Assembly: GCA_036365455.1 (NCBI GenBank) | Contig: JAWQUS010000009.1 | Span: 1,518,001 to 1,582,000 of the forward strand | Source: Macrosoma leucophasiata | Taxonomy: Eukaryota; Arthropoda; Insecta; Lepidoptera; Hedylidae | DNA: 64,000 nucleotides | Reading direction: 5' to 3' | Position numbers and translations under genes: made by a program | Shown: positions 19,248 through 29,828 of the stretch, piece by piece | Layout of the letters: each line of letters begins with the position of its first letter | How positions within the stretch are numbered: the stretch's first letter is position 1 | The notes under the pieces: generated by a model | Database searches by the model: none | Told to the model about the DNA's origin: nothing | What the model saw: the letters and a program-made list of their open reading frames with translations, nothing else

Positions 19248-22200
19248 AGAGTACTACTCAAAGAGGCGTCGGAATGTGACGACCCCATCGCCCGCTAGCG
19301 GAAGAATTCTCTTCTAGTGGAGGGAATTCTTCCTCTGGTGCAGTCAGTCAACCGAACAATGGCGGTCTAACCATGGCAGTAGGAGTATCCGGGATGGGCA
19401 GCAGCGTCCTGTGATAAAATTGCCGCCACTGCGATCGCCAACCCGCTTGCCAAGCGTGGCGATTATGGCAAATCACCCCAAATGATTGACACCAATACAC
19501 AACGGCCCCTAGTCCCCGGTAGCTTCGCTATTCCTGACCATGGTGGTACCGGTCATGGTAACGGCGGGGCAGGGGGTGCTAAGAATCACCGGGAGATGCC
19601 AGGGTACCACACCCGACGACAACTGGCCCTGGCAACATACAACGTACGGACGCTGCGGACTGACGAGAAAGTCATGGAACTGGAGGAAGAATTGAGCGGG
19701 TTACGGTGGCACATTGTAGGGTTATCGGAAGTCCGAAGACAGGGGGAGGACTCGATAACCCTCAAGTCTGGTAACCTGCTCTATTTCCGGGAGGGCGACC
19801 AACTGTCCCAAGGCGGTGTCGGGTTTATCGTCCACAAGTCCCTCGTGAACAACGTTGTCAAGATCGAGAGTGTGTCGTCGAGAGTGGCGTACCTTATACT
19901 CAGAATAACCAAACGGTATTCGCTGAAGGTCATACAGGTCTACGCCCCAACCTCCGCACACTCCGATGATGAGGTAGAAACTATGTATGAGGACATTTCC
20001 AGAGCCATACATAGTTCGAAGACCCACTACAACGTTGTCATGGGGGATTTCAACGCGAAATTGGGCGTTCGAGGTGATCATGAGCTGAAAGTGGGACGAT
20101 TTGGATATGGGCGACGAAACACCAGGGGCCAGACTCTGGCTGACTTCATGGAGAAGGAGAGCCTCTTCATGATGAACTCTTTCTTCAAGAAGCGGGAGTG
20201 CCGGAAGTGGACCTGGATCAGTCCTGATGGTGCGACTAAAAATGAGATAGACTTCATTATGTCCACGAGGCGGCATATATTCAGTGATGTCTCTGTGATC
20301 AATTCGGTAAAAACCGGGAGTGATCACCGATTGGTAAGAGGCACACTGAATATAAAGGTCAAGATCGAAAGATCCAGACTAATGAAGTCTACGCTCCGCC
20401 CAGCACCTGCCCAAATCCAAAACCCCGAGAGCTTTCAACTCGAGCTACAAAATCGCTTCGAATGCCTGAGTGAGTGCGTAGATGTGGACGATTACAATAA
20501 CAGGTTAGTGGAAACTGTCCGTACGGCGGGCTCTAAGTTTTTCAAGACCCGTCCTACGAATAAAACCAAAAAGATCTCCAGCCCAACTCTCAAGCTCATG
20601 GAGGAGAGGCGCGGTATGGTTCTGAAGTCCTCTGAAGATGCTTTAGTGTACAGGCGGCTCAACAGACAGATCTCGAAGTCATTGACTCGCGACCTTCGGC
20701 ACTTTAATACTGATAGTATTAAAGCAGCCATAGAGCGGCACAAGGGCTCTAAAGTGTTCGCCAAAGATCTGTCCTTAGGGCAAAGCCGTCTCACTAAGCT
20801 GAAGACAGAGGACAACAGAATCGTATCGTCGAAACCTGAGCTTGCAGAAGAGATCGAACGGTTTTACGGACAGTTATACACGACAGCACGACCACCTGTT
20901 AACAGTCCGGCAGCAGATCCTAGAGCCGGACTGACCCGACACTACACCGAAGATATCCCGGACGTCAGTCTAGACGAGATTAGCACGGCTCTCAAACAGC
21001 TCAAAAACAACAGGGCGCCGGGTGATGACGGAATCACTGCTGAACTCCTGAAAGCGGGCGGAAGGCCAGTATTAGAAGCTCTTCAGTTGATGTTCAATTC
21101 CGTCATATCCGAGGGAAAAACGCCACAGGCGTGGCACAGAAGTGTGGTGGTACTGTTCTTTAAGAAAGGCGACAATACCCTTCTTAAAAATTATAGGCCC
21201 ATCGCACTTCTATGTCACGTTTACAAGCTGTTTTCGAGAGTGGTTACGAACCGTCTATCTCGCAGACTCGACGACTTCCAGCCTCCCGAACAAGCCGGGT
21301 TCCGTAAAGGTTTTAGCACCATAGACCACATACACACGCTGCGGCAGGTTATACAGAAGACAGAAGAGTATAACCAGCCCCTCTGTCTAGCGTTTGTGGA
21401 CTATGAGAAAGCCTTCGATTCGGTCGAGATTTGGGCTGTGCTACAGTCACTCCAGAGGTGCCAAGTCGACTACCGATACATCGAGGTGCTAAGGAGCTTG
21501 TACGAAAACGCCACTATGTCGGTTCGCCTTCAGGACCAGAACTCGAAACCTATCCAACTGCAGCGAGGTGTGAGACAGGGAGATGTCATATCTCCGAAAC
21601 TGTTCACCGCTGCATTGGAAGATGTCTTCAACCTTCTGGACTGGAACGGACTCGGCATCAACATTAACGGCGAGTACATCTCCCACCTCCAATTTGCGGA
21701 TGATATCGTAGTCATGGCTGAGACCCTGGAAGACCTTGGCACAATGCTCAATGGCCTCAGTAGGGCCTCCCAACGAGTGGGCCTTAAAATGAACATGGAC
21801 AAGACGAAGATTATGTCGAATGTCCTTGTTACGCCCACTCCTGTTATGGTCGAGGGTACTACACTCGAAGTTGTTGACGATTACGTATACCTGGGACAAA
21901 CGGTCCAGTTAGGTAGATCCAACTTCGAGAAAGAGGTCAATCGCCGAATCCAACTCGGATGGGCAGCGTTCGGGAAGCTGCGTTATATCTTCTCGTCCAA
22001 TTTACCGCAGTGTCTGAAGAAGAAGGTCTTTGACCAGTGTGTGTTGCCAGTGATGACATACGGAACAGAAACGTGGTCGCTCACTATGGGCCTCATAAGA
22101 AGGCTCAAGGTCACTCAGAGAGCGATGGAGAGGGCTATGCTCGGAGTTACTCTGCGAGATCGAATCAGAAATGAGGAGATCCGCATGAGGACCAAAGTAA

Positions 22201-22479
22201 CCGACATAGCCCATCGAATAGCGAAACTCAAGTGGCAGTGGGCAGGGCACATAGCTCGCAGAACTGATGGCCGTTGGGGCAGAAGAGTTCTAGAGTGGCG
22301 ACCGCGTACCGGAAGACGAAGCGTAGGCAGGGCCCCCACGAGGTGGACCGACGACCTGGTGAAGGTCGCGGGCAATCGTTGGATGAGGGCGGCCCAGGAC
22401 CGTTCGTTGTGGCATTCTTTGGGGGAGGCCTTTGTCCAGCAGTGGACGTCTTTTGGCTGAAATGATGATGATGATGATG
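19248..22479 (+). mobile_element. Full-length RTE-clade LINE with 11-bp TSD
   Basis: About 3.2 kb: a 5' UTR of about 230 bp (ggcgtcggaatgtgacgacc...), one intact ORF, a 3' UTR of about 20 bp and a (ATG)n tail (tgaaatgatgatgatgatga). TSD aactactcaat at 19237-19247 and 22480-22490. The insertion lies 12 bp past the ORF1 stop of the CR1-group element. The intact frame suggests a recent insertion. Confidence 0.9.
19482..22460 (+). CDS. RTE endonuclease-reverse transcriptase, 992 aa, intact
   Basis: A self-mobilising protein that nicks target DNA and reverse-transcribes its own RNA at the nick. The APE-type endonuclease, about residues 48-290, has TYNVRTL (N54), SEVRR (E83), QVYAPT, GDFN (188-191), NEIDFIM (254-260) and SDHRLV (280-285), so the catalytic residues are present. 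The reverse transcriptase, about 510-790, has RAPGDDGITAELLK, YRPIALL (571), FVDYEKAFD (638-646), RQGDVISP and the active-site FADD (738-741). The C-terminal region has the RTE-typical LKWQWAGHIARR and RWTDDLV. Length fits RTE elements, which carry a single ORF. Automated annotation often mislabels these as craniofacial development protein or endonuclease-reverse transcriptase. First ATG in frame chosen; the short Gly/His-rich N-terminus may vary. Confidence 0.9.
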   Translation: MIDTNTQRPLVPGSFAIPDHGGTGHGNGGAGGAKNHREMPGYHTRRQLALATYNVRTLRTDEKVMELEEELSGLRWHIVGLSEVRRQGEDSITLKSGNLLYFREGDQLSQGGVGFIVHKSLVNNVVKIESVSSRVAYLILRITKRYSLKVIQVYAPTSAHSDDEVETMYEDISRAIHSSKTHYNVVMGDFNAKLGVRGDHELKVGRFGYGRRNTRGQTLADFMEKESLFMMNSFFKKRECRKWTWISPDGATKNEIDFIMSTRRHIFSDVSVINSVKTGSDHRLVRGTLNIKVKIERSRLMKSTLRPAPAQIQNPESFQLELQNRFECLSECVDVDDYNNRLVETVRTAGSKFFKTRPTNKTKKISSPTLKLMEERRGMVLKSSEDALVYRRLNRQISKSLTRDLRHFNTDSIKAAIERHKGSKVFAKDLSLGQSRLTKLKTEDNRIVSSKPELAEEIERFYGQLYTTARPPVNSPAADPRAGLTRHYTEDIPDVSLDEISTALKQLKNNRAPGDDGITAELLKAGGRPVLEALQLMFNSVISEGKTPQAWHRSVVVLFFKKGDNTLLKNYRPIALLCHVYKLFSRVVTNRLSRRLDDFQPPEQAGFRKGFSTIDHIHTLRQVIQKTEEYNQPLCLAFVDYEKAFDSVEIWAVLQSLQRCQVDYRYIEVLRSLYENATMSVRLQDQNSKPIQLQRGVRQGDVISPKLFTAALEDVFNLLDWNGLGININGEYISHLQFADDIVVMAETLEDLGTMLNGLSRASQRVGLKMNMDKTKIMSNVLVTPTPVMVEGTTLEVVDDYVYLGQTVQLGRSNFEKEVNRRIQLGWAAFGKLRYIFSSNLPQCLKKKVFDQCVLPVMTYGTETWSLTMGLIRRLKVTQRAMERAMLGVTLRDRIRNEEIRMRTKVTDIAHRIAKLKWQWAGHIARRTDGRWGRRVLEWRPRTGRRSVGRAPTRWTDDLVKVAGNRWMRAAQDRSLWHSLGEAFVQQWTSFG

Positions 22480-22499
22480 AACTACTCAATATTGTGTTG

Positions 22500-23870
22500 T
22501 CAGTTGTAAATAAAGTGTTTGGAAAACATTCCATGGAATGTCTGATAATTTGATTCCCCACTAGGGAAAGTTTTGGTAGCCAAATGCTTGGCTGTATGGT
22601 CAATATAATATTGTAGCGATAAAGCTACCTGTCTTCTCAGATATTTACTAAGATAGTATTTATCTTTTGTCAAAGAAAGTCCATTCTTAATAATGGGATT
22701 AATGTCAATTTTACTAAATTTTTTATTATAACAAGTCAGGTTGTCAATTGTAAGATTTAATAAATATCTTAAATTATTTTCCTTATCAGACAGACTCTTA
22801 ATGGTAATGTAAAGGTAATGTAATAAAATAATATTTTTTACATTTAGTGTCTGTAAGATGTCCAATTTGTTAATAAATTGTTTTTTATTTAAATTACCTC
22901 TATTAGCAATAAATATAATTAATGTGGCATCCTGTTCAAGGCTAAAAGCTGTTATTTTTTCTAATATGCCATCAAATGATAACCCTGGCATGCAGTGGTT
23001 TATAAATGTTGACAGTCCCGAGCTAAAATTCAATAAGTGCCCAAAGTCTTTACCGATGTCATCACTGAACATTACATATTTCTGTTTAACATTATTTGAT
23101 GATAAGGAACTGTTAGAAACTGTGCTAGATGAGCTCTGGGGCTGGTTAGCAGGAGGATCACATACAGTCTCTGAACTCACTGAATTGAGCGTATCACCAC
23201 AATGATTTTGGGCGTTAAACAATAAATCAAATTGCTCTGAATTATATTTGCATTGGTCTACTAGTTTGTTCATGGCCAGTATGTGTTCCCGAATTTCCTT
23301 CTGTGAGGTTTCATACTTTGTGGTCATTGCAGACAATGAGTCCTTATATCGGTTGATGTCAATATGTAATTTATTAATGTCATATTCATAATTAATTCTG
23401 TTATTATCAATTTTAGATGAGAACAATTGCAATTTTTGAAACAATCTGGAATTTAATTTGCTTTTTTTTATGTTACTTTTATGTAATTTTATTAAATTTT
23501 GAGTTTTTTTAATACATTTATTCAATTTAATGTACTTCTTTAATTTCTTACGGCTATATACAATATTATGTGTAGGTGTATCACATGTCAAATCAATAGT
23601 TATAAGTGGCTGACTAATGCTATCAAGGTCTGGAGCGCACTGGACCAACTCCTCAAATAGACTTTGGTTCTGGGAGGCTGTCTTGTTAAGGTTGTCAGTT
23701 TGTAAGCTGTTTATTAGTACATTGGCCTCTCCTAATTCAACTTCCAATGCGGTGATGCGTCTCAGGGCTTGCTCATACTCATCACTGCATTGCTCGAACC
23801 TGTCTACTATCATCTGGAGTTTGTCCCGTTCCTCGCTTAAGGCTATACATTGAATATGTAACTCGGCCAT
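22500..23870 (-). CDS. CR1-group ORF1: coiled coil plus degenerate esterase-like domain
   Basis: An open minus-strand frame of about 456 codons from ATG 23870 (MAELHIQCIALSEERDK) to TGA 22500-22502. It is open further upstream but only from a non-ATG codon, directly after a TGA. The first 70 residues form a heptad-rich coiled coil (RDKLQMIVDRFEQ, LRRITALEVELGE), and a second lies near NKLHIDINRYKDSL. The C-terminal 200 residues resemble the SGNH-esterase region of CR1 ORF1 proteins (KYVMFSDDIGKDFG, LIIFIANRGN, FSKIDINPII), but the nucleophile GDS block reads SDD, so catalysis is unlikely. In CR1 elements ORF1 acts as an RNA-binding chaperone. The N-terminal zinc-finger part is missing or frameshifted. 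Confidence 0.7.
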   Translation of the reverse strand: MAELHIQCIALSEERDKLQMIVDRFEQCSDEYEQALRRITALEVELGEANVLINSLQTDNLNKTASQNQSLFEELVQCAPDLDSISQPLITIDLTCDTPTHNIVYSRKKLKKYIKLNKCIKKTQNLIKLHKSNIKKSKLNSRLFQKLQLFSSKIDNNRINYEYDINKLHIDINRYKDSLSAMTTKYETSQKEIREHILAMNKLVDQCKYNSEQFDLLFNAQNHCGDTLNSVSSETVCDPPANQPQSSSSTVSNSSLSSNNVKQKYVMFSDDIGKDFGHLLNFSSGLSTFINHCMPGLSFDGILEKITAFSLEQDATLIIFIANRGNLNKKQFINKLDILQTLNVKNIILLHYLYITIKSLSDKENNLRYLLNLTIDNLTCYNKKFSKIDINPIIKNGLSLTKDKYYLSKYLRRQVALSLQYYIDHTAKHLATKTFPSGESNYQTFHGMFSKHFIYN

Positions 23871-24060
23871 GTCTTGTTTAATGGCCAATCCGCTGTCGGA
23901 TGTTTTCAAACCTCAAGGCCTCCGACAAGGTTTAACGACTGCTATCTATCGATAGCAACCGGAACCGACGGCTTAGCGTGTCCTCCGAAGCACGGAAACG
24001 CGCATTTTAATTTGCCACTATCGGTCATCCATCACACACCCAACCGCGCCCGTATCGCTT

Positions 24061-24470
24061 AACCGTATGCGCGCTTCGTTATAAGTACAAGGAATGATAA
24101 TAATATAACTATAGGTGCGGTGCTTAATAACTATACAGCGGTGTCACTCATCCTAAAAAATAGACTTTGATTAAATGTGAATGAATAAGTAACTAACTAA
24201 ATACTAATTATACGACTATTTCAGTTCTTGTAGGGTTTTCATGAAATCATCTTAGTCCTCTCCTACACTCCCGAGGAAGTCTTTCTACTTTTAGTCATTA
24301 ACGGAAAAAAAATTGATTGACGAAAAAAATCTTCGATTGATAATTTATTTTGTCGGTTCCAGCTTTAAAGGGAGCATCTCGTAGATATCCTCTACGTTTT
24401 CGTAGCCGTCGTAGACTTCGCAGCCATGAGTTTCTTTGCAATTGGAAAGATTTTTATGGCTTACGGATAT
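24061..24470. other. AT-rich DNA without recognised features
   Basis: No conserved frame. 24350-24440 has a CGTAG/TCGTAGAC-rich segment that leads into the SINE family D fragment. Confidence 0.35.
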
Positions 24471-24580
24471 TTGTTTCGGGTTTCGGTGTTAGTGTATGTG
24501 TTGTGTGTATAACGGCACCCACGACACAGGTTTACACCTTGTGTGGGGCTGTGAGTGTAAGCGTACTTTATTTTTATTTA
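24471..24580 (+). repeat. Fragment of SINE family D body
   Basis: gtgtatgtgttgtgtgta, ggcacccacgacacaggttt and gtgtggggctgtgagtgta, as at 49230-49312. Confidence 0.55.
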
Positions 24581-24873
24581 TTAACTGTCCCTGTGAATAA
24601 CGAAATATTCAAACTTTTTTTTTTGCATAGCATAAACGTTGAGACAATGGTAAAGTTTTAATAATTAAAAATGAGTAGCTTCTTTGTAACCACTAAAATC
24701 TATATTGTCTGTATAGACCATTGTAGGTCTTCAACCAATATAAACTAGGAATATTCAATGCACTGTCATCGAAGGCCATCTTGCGGTCGTTTTAATTGAT
24801 TGTGTCTGCAAAGCTAAGCCAATTGCAAATACGAGGTGGATACACACCTGGGTGAAGTTAGCGTTTATTTTAT

Positions 24874-25245
24874 ACTAGCTGATCCGGCAAACTTCGTATT
24901 GCCTCAGAATGAAATAATGTGTCAAAAGTTTGATAAATACGGACTATTTGTATAGGAAAATGAAATTAAATGTAGAGTTTCCCGTGGGAATGAGTGATTT
25001 TCCCGCAGTAAAAAGTAGCCTAAATGTTGGTCAGGCTTAGTATCTATACACCACAAAAAGTTTCATTCGAATCCGTCCAGTATCTTCGGAGATTAGCCTG
25101 GACAAAGGGACAAACAAACAGACAAAACATTCAAAAATCATTGAAAAGTGTTCTAATACTATTTTAAGATCGCCCCCAATTGGTTTTTCGTAAATATATA
25201 CAATGTACAGACACGCGGATTTTACTGTTTTATTATATGTATAGA
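24874..25245 (+). repeat. Family F repeat (ctagctgatccggcaaac type)
   Basis: From ctagctgatccggcaaactt through gaatgaaataatgtgtca and ttcggagattagcctgg to tattatatgtatagatt. Relatives at 31021-31256 and 49625-49872, and more distantly at 28306-28673 and 44500-44703. Such repeats are common in Lepidoptera; the class is uncertain (possibly Helitron-like). Confidence 0.6.
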
Positions 25246-25344
25246 TTGAATCAATTATTTAAATACATGATTGAAAAATAAGAAGAGGACAAAGCATAGT
25301 TTTGGCTTCGTTATGTCTTTAATGTTATTATTATATTTTTCTAC

Positions 25345-25430
25345 AGGCCAAATGGCAATAAACGATACCCTTATAGATTCGTCACGTCTATCTGTTTGTT
25401 CGTCCGTATGTCATAGCCACTTTATTCCGA
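25345..25430 (-). repeat. Family G fragment
   Basis: acccttatagattcgtcacg and ctatctgtttgttcgtccgt match the gggttccgta family in reverse. Confidence 0.4.
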
Positions 25431-25433
25431 AAC

Positions 25434-25662
25434 TATTCAGAATCAGAATCAGAATCAGAAACTCATTTATTCATTTAGGGTGACAGGCACCTCTTATGAC
25501 ACGTCAAAAACAAACAAAATAAATTAAAGCGAATAACAATTGATATACATGTCAAACAAGATAAAAAATATATGTAAAGTCAAGAATATCACTAAGATAA
25601 AACTAAATGTCATAAACTAATGTAAAAAGTATATCAGTAAAATGTCTCTTTTCCCCTTTTAG
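25434..25662 (-). repeat. LINE 3' UTR with (TTCTGA)n tail, minus strand
   Basis: Starts gaatcagaatcagaatcag (the tail), then aactcatttattcatttagg and ggtgacaggcacctcttatg. Same 3' end as 35850-35960 and 59931-60509; the last also retains coding sequence, which identifies it as CR1-type. Confidence 0.7.
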
Positions 25663-26180
25663 GACCCCTATTAGGACTACAGACCCGGTAGAAGATTCTG
25701 TGAACCGCAGCATAAAAAAATGCGGGTATGAATAGGCGTTAAAAACGTGGATCCTTTACTGACCATGCTTGTGACACAGTCTAAAGAAAACGAACGTGTT
25801 AATTACCTACAGTCATCCAACGAACGTGTAATGTCAGAGCAATCGTGCGTAAATCAAGTAGCCCATACAAAAACTGCGAGATTTAAAATTTCTTTTACTA
25901 AGTTTTTGGAAAGATGATATTGAAAAATTTGATGTCAACTTTACTGTTAACATTTTATTCTAATTTTCATTTATTAATAATGTCTGTTATATTTTACACT
26001 GTATTTGATATTAGGATTGTATTGGACGGAGTTAAAAAGGTATGGATGAATATTAGTATCGGTACATTATAATTGTTAGAATTCTGGCGTACTGATAGAC
26101 CGCCCAACTGGAATACTGGTAGATTGATGATAGACTGGTAAATTGTTGATAGGTTGAGATATTTATAGTTTGATAGATTC

Positions 26181-26349
26181 TTCTATTTTCTGGAGGCTTC
26201 CCAGTACCTCAAAGTTTGGTAAAGTGCCGATGTCAACAGGCTCGCCGCGTGTTACATGGGCCAAAACGTGACCGGCGAATCGAGGATGTATGCATGAATC
26301 CGAATTTACCTCTCCCTACCCCTTAGAGGATTACAGGCGTCAAGTTTTT
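26181..26349 (+). mobile_element. SINE family C, 3' part
   Basis: ttctattttctggaggcttc through ccccttagaggattacaggc. The tRNA head is missing. Confidence 0.65.
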
Positions 26350-27145
26350 AGGATTTTTATATATGTTCAACGTAAACTGACGCGTTACAAACAATGTAAA
26401 TAAAAACCAATGGCGGCATATTACAAAACTTCAAAGGCGATAAACTACTGTATGTACTTATACTGTGCTTGTAATATACATTCATGAAAAATTCTTTGTG
26501 AGAATTTAATTAAAAAAAAACTTTAATTCTATGCTCTAATGATTTTGTCACCTAGAAATAATGTTTAACTATACAATGAAAAAAACAGATATGTTATAGA
26601 AATGAAAATTATTATAGGAGCCAAAGAAGACAAAAATTGACCTGTAATGTGTGGGGGAACTGGAGGAAATGTTCCTCCTACGAAAGGGGAGGATCTTCCG
26701 ACCAGGCGAGGTGGTAGCGCCTGGCGGGCCGCGGCTCAACGGTTGATGTGGTTAAAAGACATTATTTTAACTAGTCAAAAACGCCATGATCAGTAAGGTG
26801 TGTTCATAACAACGAATGCGGCAATACAAGTTTAGTCAGAATATTAAATATATATGGTTTGCCCAATAAACTTGGGTAAAGTTTAGCTGGTCACTGTCCA
26901 AGTGTCCAGTTCTACTCGTAATTCGATTTGTCACTTCAATTTACATTCAAAGCACAGTTGTGAGTATTAGATTCAGTTTATGACTTAAATATAACCTAGT
27001 TTAGTTAGAACATTTAGCTTTGTCAGGGAGTATCGTAATTTTACTAATGAAGTTCCATTTATTCACGCCTCTATTACTTATAGAAAGAAAATTTAATACC
27101 GCTAGGCTTCTCAGGTTTTATTTTCTGATTTAATCTTATGTATAG
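26350..27145. other. AT-rich DNA with a GC-rich patch
   Basis: 26640-26755 contains gaggaaatgttcctcc (a small inverted repeat) and ggtggtagcgcctggcggg. I cannot assign it. The rest shows nothing. Confidence 0.3.
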
Positions 27146-27148
27146 CTT

Positions 27149-27315
27149 TTTTATGTAATGGAAGTGGTAAACAAGCAAGCAGTTCACATTGATCTTAAGT
27201 GATGACTGCAGCCTATAGACACCCACACAAAGAACAAGGTCAAAATGTAGATGCGTTACCACTCCTGAGGCGTAAGGTATTATGCCTCTGTGCCGGAAAT
27301 TACAGGGCCGTACAA
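27149..27315 (-). mobile_element. Family A repeat, A-tail end only
   Basis: From ttttttatgtaatggaagtg to aaattacagggccgtac, then stops abruptly. Confidence 0.8.
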
Positions 27316-27529
27316 AATAATAGAATACAGTGCGAGTTTTCTATGTATTCGAAACTACAATTTGAATGAAATCGATATCTACAGCGCACAAATTTTCTAA
27401 ACTGTTCGAATTTTGATATCAGTACAAATTCTGACAGTTTGATTGTTAATTCGAGTGACGCAATAGTGAAGTTATTTAGGTGTAACTCGCACTAAACACT
27501 CAGACAGAGTTTACAGTCTAAGTGATAAT

Positions 27530-27592
27530 GGCAACCTTTGAGACGTCCCACTGCTGGGCACGAGCCTCTCGCCTTTGTGGAGGGAGGCCACA
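27530..27592 (+). repeat. Family I fragment
   Basis: gacgtcccactgctgggcac followed by tttgtggagggaggcc. Confidence 0.5.
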
Positions 27593-28305
27593 TCTACGGT
27601 CTAAGTGCCAGCTACAAAAATTCTATCGCCAATAAACGTGAAAAATATTTTTTATAAAAATTTAAGTAATATCCCATGTAAATTGAAATGTTAATTTTCT
27701 AGCGATGCGTTGAAATATTGCTTCCGCTTTTCTAATATCTTTGGATTGAATCCAATATACTTACAGATTCCTCTCGAGTTTCCATAATTTATCCCTGATT
27801 TTAAAAAGCTTCCGAGATGTCGTTAGTATATTAAAAATAAAATTGAAACGGAAGACAATTATTTATTTCAATTTTGTCTTCCCAATTTCCTTTAGTATTC
27901 CTCTGCTGGAGGTTTACTTGAATGTTTTTTTTCTAATTTATTATCCTGTCCTGTTTTTAATTAACCTATTTTTGTCCAATGATTGTCTAGCAAACGTGCT
28001 ACCGTATAAAATGTAACCAATGCTCGGGTAACGCTAGGGAATGCTGCTGACCCCATAGGATTATTTTCACGCTAGTTTCAAGCAACACCATATTGTAGCG
28101 CCGAGGGAACTTCTCAGAAGGAAGTTTGGTGCAATTTGCATGTTCGTAGTCGAATAATTGTACGAATCGGACTGTAAAATACCACCACGCATATCAAGTT
28201 TATGTGAAACTAGGCGTTTACAAATTTGGGGAATATCATGGATAATTCTCTCAGTTGGAAAAACACAATAGATCCATCGATCAAAGACCATAGGTTTATA
28301 ATAAA
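27593..28305. other. AT-rich DNA, no feature recognised
   Basis: No conserved frame or repeat word seen. Confidence 0.35.
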
Positions 28306-28673
28306 CTAGCGGCCCGCCCCGGCTTCGCGCGGTGCAATGTTGCCTACCCTCTCCTATTCGTCTTAGCGTGATGATTATACATAGCCTAAAGTCTTCCTCG
28401 ATATCTTTTATAGTTTAGGCAGCGTACGCAAAATAAGTAACTTTTCTGGTTGATTTTTTACACCTTGTTTCTGAAAAACCAAATATCTTACCGAACCCTA
28501 TTTTTTCCAAAATAAAATATAGCCTATGTTACCCGTGGATAATGTAGCTTTCGAATAGTGGAAGAAGTTTTAAAATCGGTCCAGTAGTTATTGAGCCTAT
28601 TCATTACAAACAAACACACAAACAAACAAAAAAATATTACCTCTTTATAATATTAGTTTAGATAGCGAGCATT
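28306..28673 (+). repeat. Family F repeat (ctagcggcccgccccgg type)
   Basis: From ctagcggcccgccccggctt through aaaatcggtccagtagttat and (acaa)n to tataatattagtttagat. Second copy at 44500-44703. Confidence 0.65.
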
Positions 28674-29010
28674 ATACAATCTATAATATGTGTTTCGGAT
28701 ATGAAAAGCCACGTAAAGGTAACTGCACACTCACGTATTCTACTCGTCCTTCATAAAGGAAGGGAGGCAAGAATTATTATTCAAGTGACGCCATGACGTC
28801 TGATTTAATTATCGATCCTTTGCTGAATTCGGGGAATTCGGAAACGATATGAAGCCAGGGCATGGTAACATTATAGGAAATTAATCTGCGAAAGTAAGAT
28901 TATTGCTTTGCCATCATATCGAGACGTGATAAAATTATAAATTATCTGATAACTGAGAGAAAATCGCCTCTCCTGAGACCTAAGTTGTTAAGTCTCTAAC
29001 ATGATATGTT

Positions 29011-29274
29011 GGAAGACGTATACCATATTTTGGTTGAATGTGTTCGAGGTGAGGCTCATCGCAGGGCTTCATTAGAAATAGGACATTGCAACAGTGTCCT
29101 GGCAGATCCTACTACGGATGACGCCAGAATACTGTTGCAACTATATCAATTGTCAATGAGCTAATGTTGTTTAATTATTTTTTTTAAATGAAGAATGTAA
29201 TTCATGTGAACGTATAGAGCGTCATGGTCTTTGACCAAGCTCTTTAAATAGAGAATAAAAAAAATAAAAAAAAA
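29011..29274 (+). mobile_element. 5'-truncated LINE with poly-A, 13-bp TSD
   Basis: TSD aacatgatatgtt at 28998-29010 and 29275-29287. The insert begins with the end of a LINE ORF (EDVYHILVECVRGEAHRRAS...), stops at TAA near 29161, and has a 3' UTR ending in A-rich sequence. The H-x-x-x-x-C pattern of YHILVEC suits the terminal zinc knuckle of I/R1/Jockey-type elements. Confidence 0.8.
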
Positions 29275-29334
29275 AACATGATATGTTCTTAGGTTTTCGC
29301 GAGCTACACTCATTGAAATAAGACTATTTTTACG

Positions 29335-29670
29335 GATTACATTGCTGATGTCAAAAACCGAAGAACAGGGAGGTCTGCAGTCTGTGAACACATAGCGGAT
29401 AAGCCGAACCATTACATCCGGTTTGATTAAATTCAAATACTCGCTAGAGAACACAAACCCATTCCACGAATGGTACGCGAGGCTATTGAAATTAAAAAAC
29501 ACCCAAATTTCAATAGAGAAGATGGATGGCGATTATCAACATCATGGGATCCCATACTTAGCAAGATTAAATCCCAGCCGCAGCAGTCTGCAAGACCTCA
29601 AGATACCATAAGTAATTATTGTGTTAATCCTGAACGCTACGCAAGGCGTTTACGAAATCGATGGAGGTAG
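29335..29670 (+). pseudogene. Penelope GIY-YIG endonuclease, C-terminal part
   Basis: One frame reads VKNRRTGRSAVCEHIADKP, an in-frame TAA at about 29428, then MVREAIEIKKHPNFNREDG (the signature of the Penelope GIY-YIG module) and RLSTSWDPIL, ending TAG about 29670. The reverse-transcriptase part is missing. In intact elements the GIY-YIG domain makes the target nick. The N-terminal GIY and YIG motifs are not in this fragment; inactive. Confidence 0.75.
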
Positions 29671-29828
29671 CTACATATAATTTTTTCAAACTTCTGTCAG
29701 ACAAATGTCACCTCAGTCTGCCCGGGACCACGGAAGCTGAAAAGCGACCGAAACGTCGGGTTGATTTTAAAAATCATTTTAGTTTAATATACGCGAGATA
29801 AATCCGTAAAAATAGTTTTATTTCAATT

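Larger units (their letters stand above)
15606..24060 (-). mobile_element. CR1-group LINE (minus), disrupted by two nested insertions
   Basis: Minus-strand order: 5' region (about 24060), ORF1 (23870-22500), spacer interrupted by an RTE element (19248-22479), ORF2 with endonuclease and reverse transcriptase (about 19200-15990) interrupted by a foldback SINE (18271-18504), and a 3' UTR containing ttggcagaattccaaggg (plus strand) ending in an AATAAATG-like tail near 15606. The ORF1 esterase-like fold and ORF2 motifs place it in the CR1 group (established for CR1 ORF1 proteins). Without the insertions it would be about 5 kb. Confidence 0.8.

Noticed and set aside
19722..22603. Minus-strand frames of 78-201 codons across the RTE ORF
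   Set aside because: Antisense shadows of a recognised 992-residue protein.
29161..29502. 113-codon minus-strand gene
   Set aside because: It overlaps the LINE poly-A region and the Penelope frame on the other strand.
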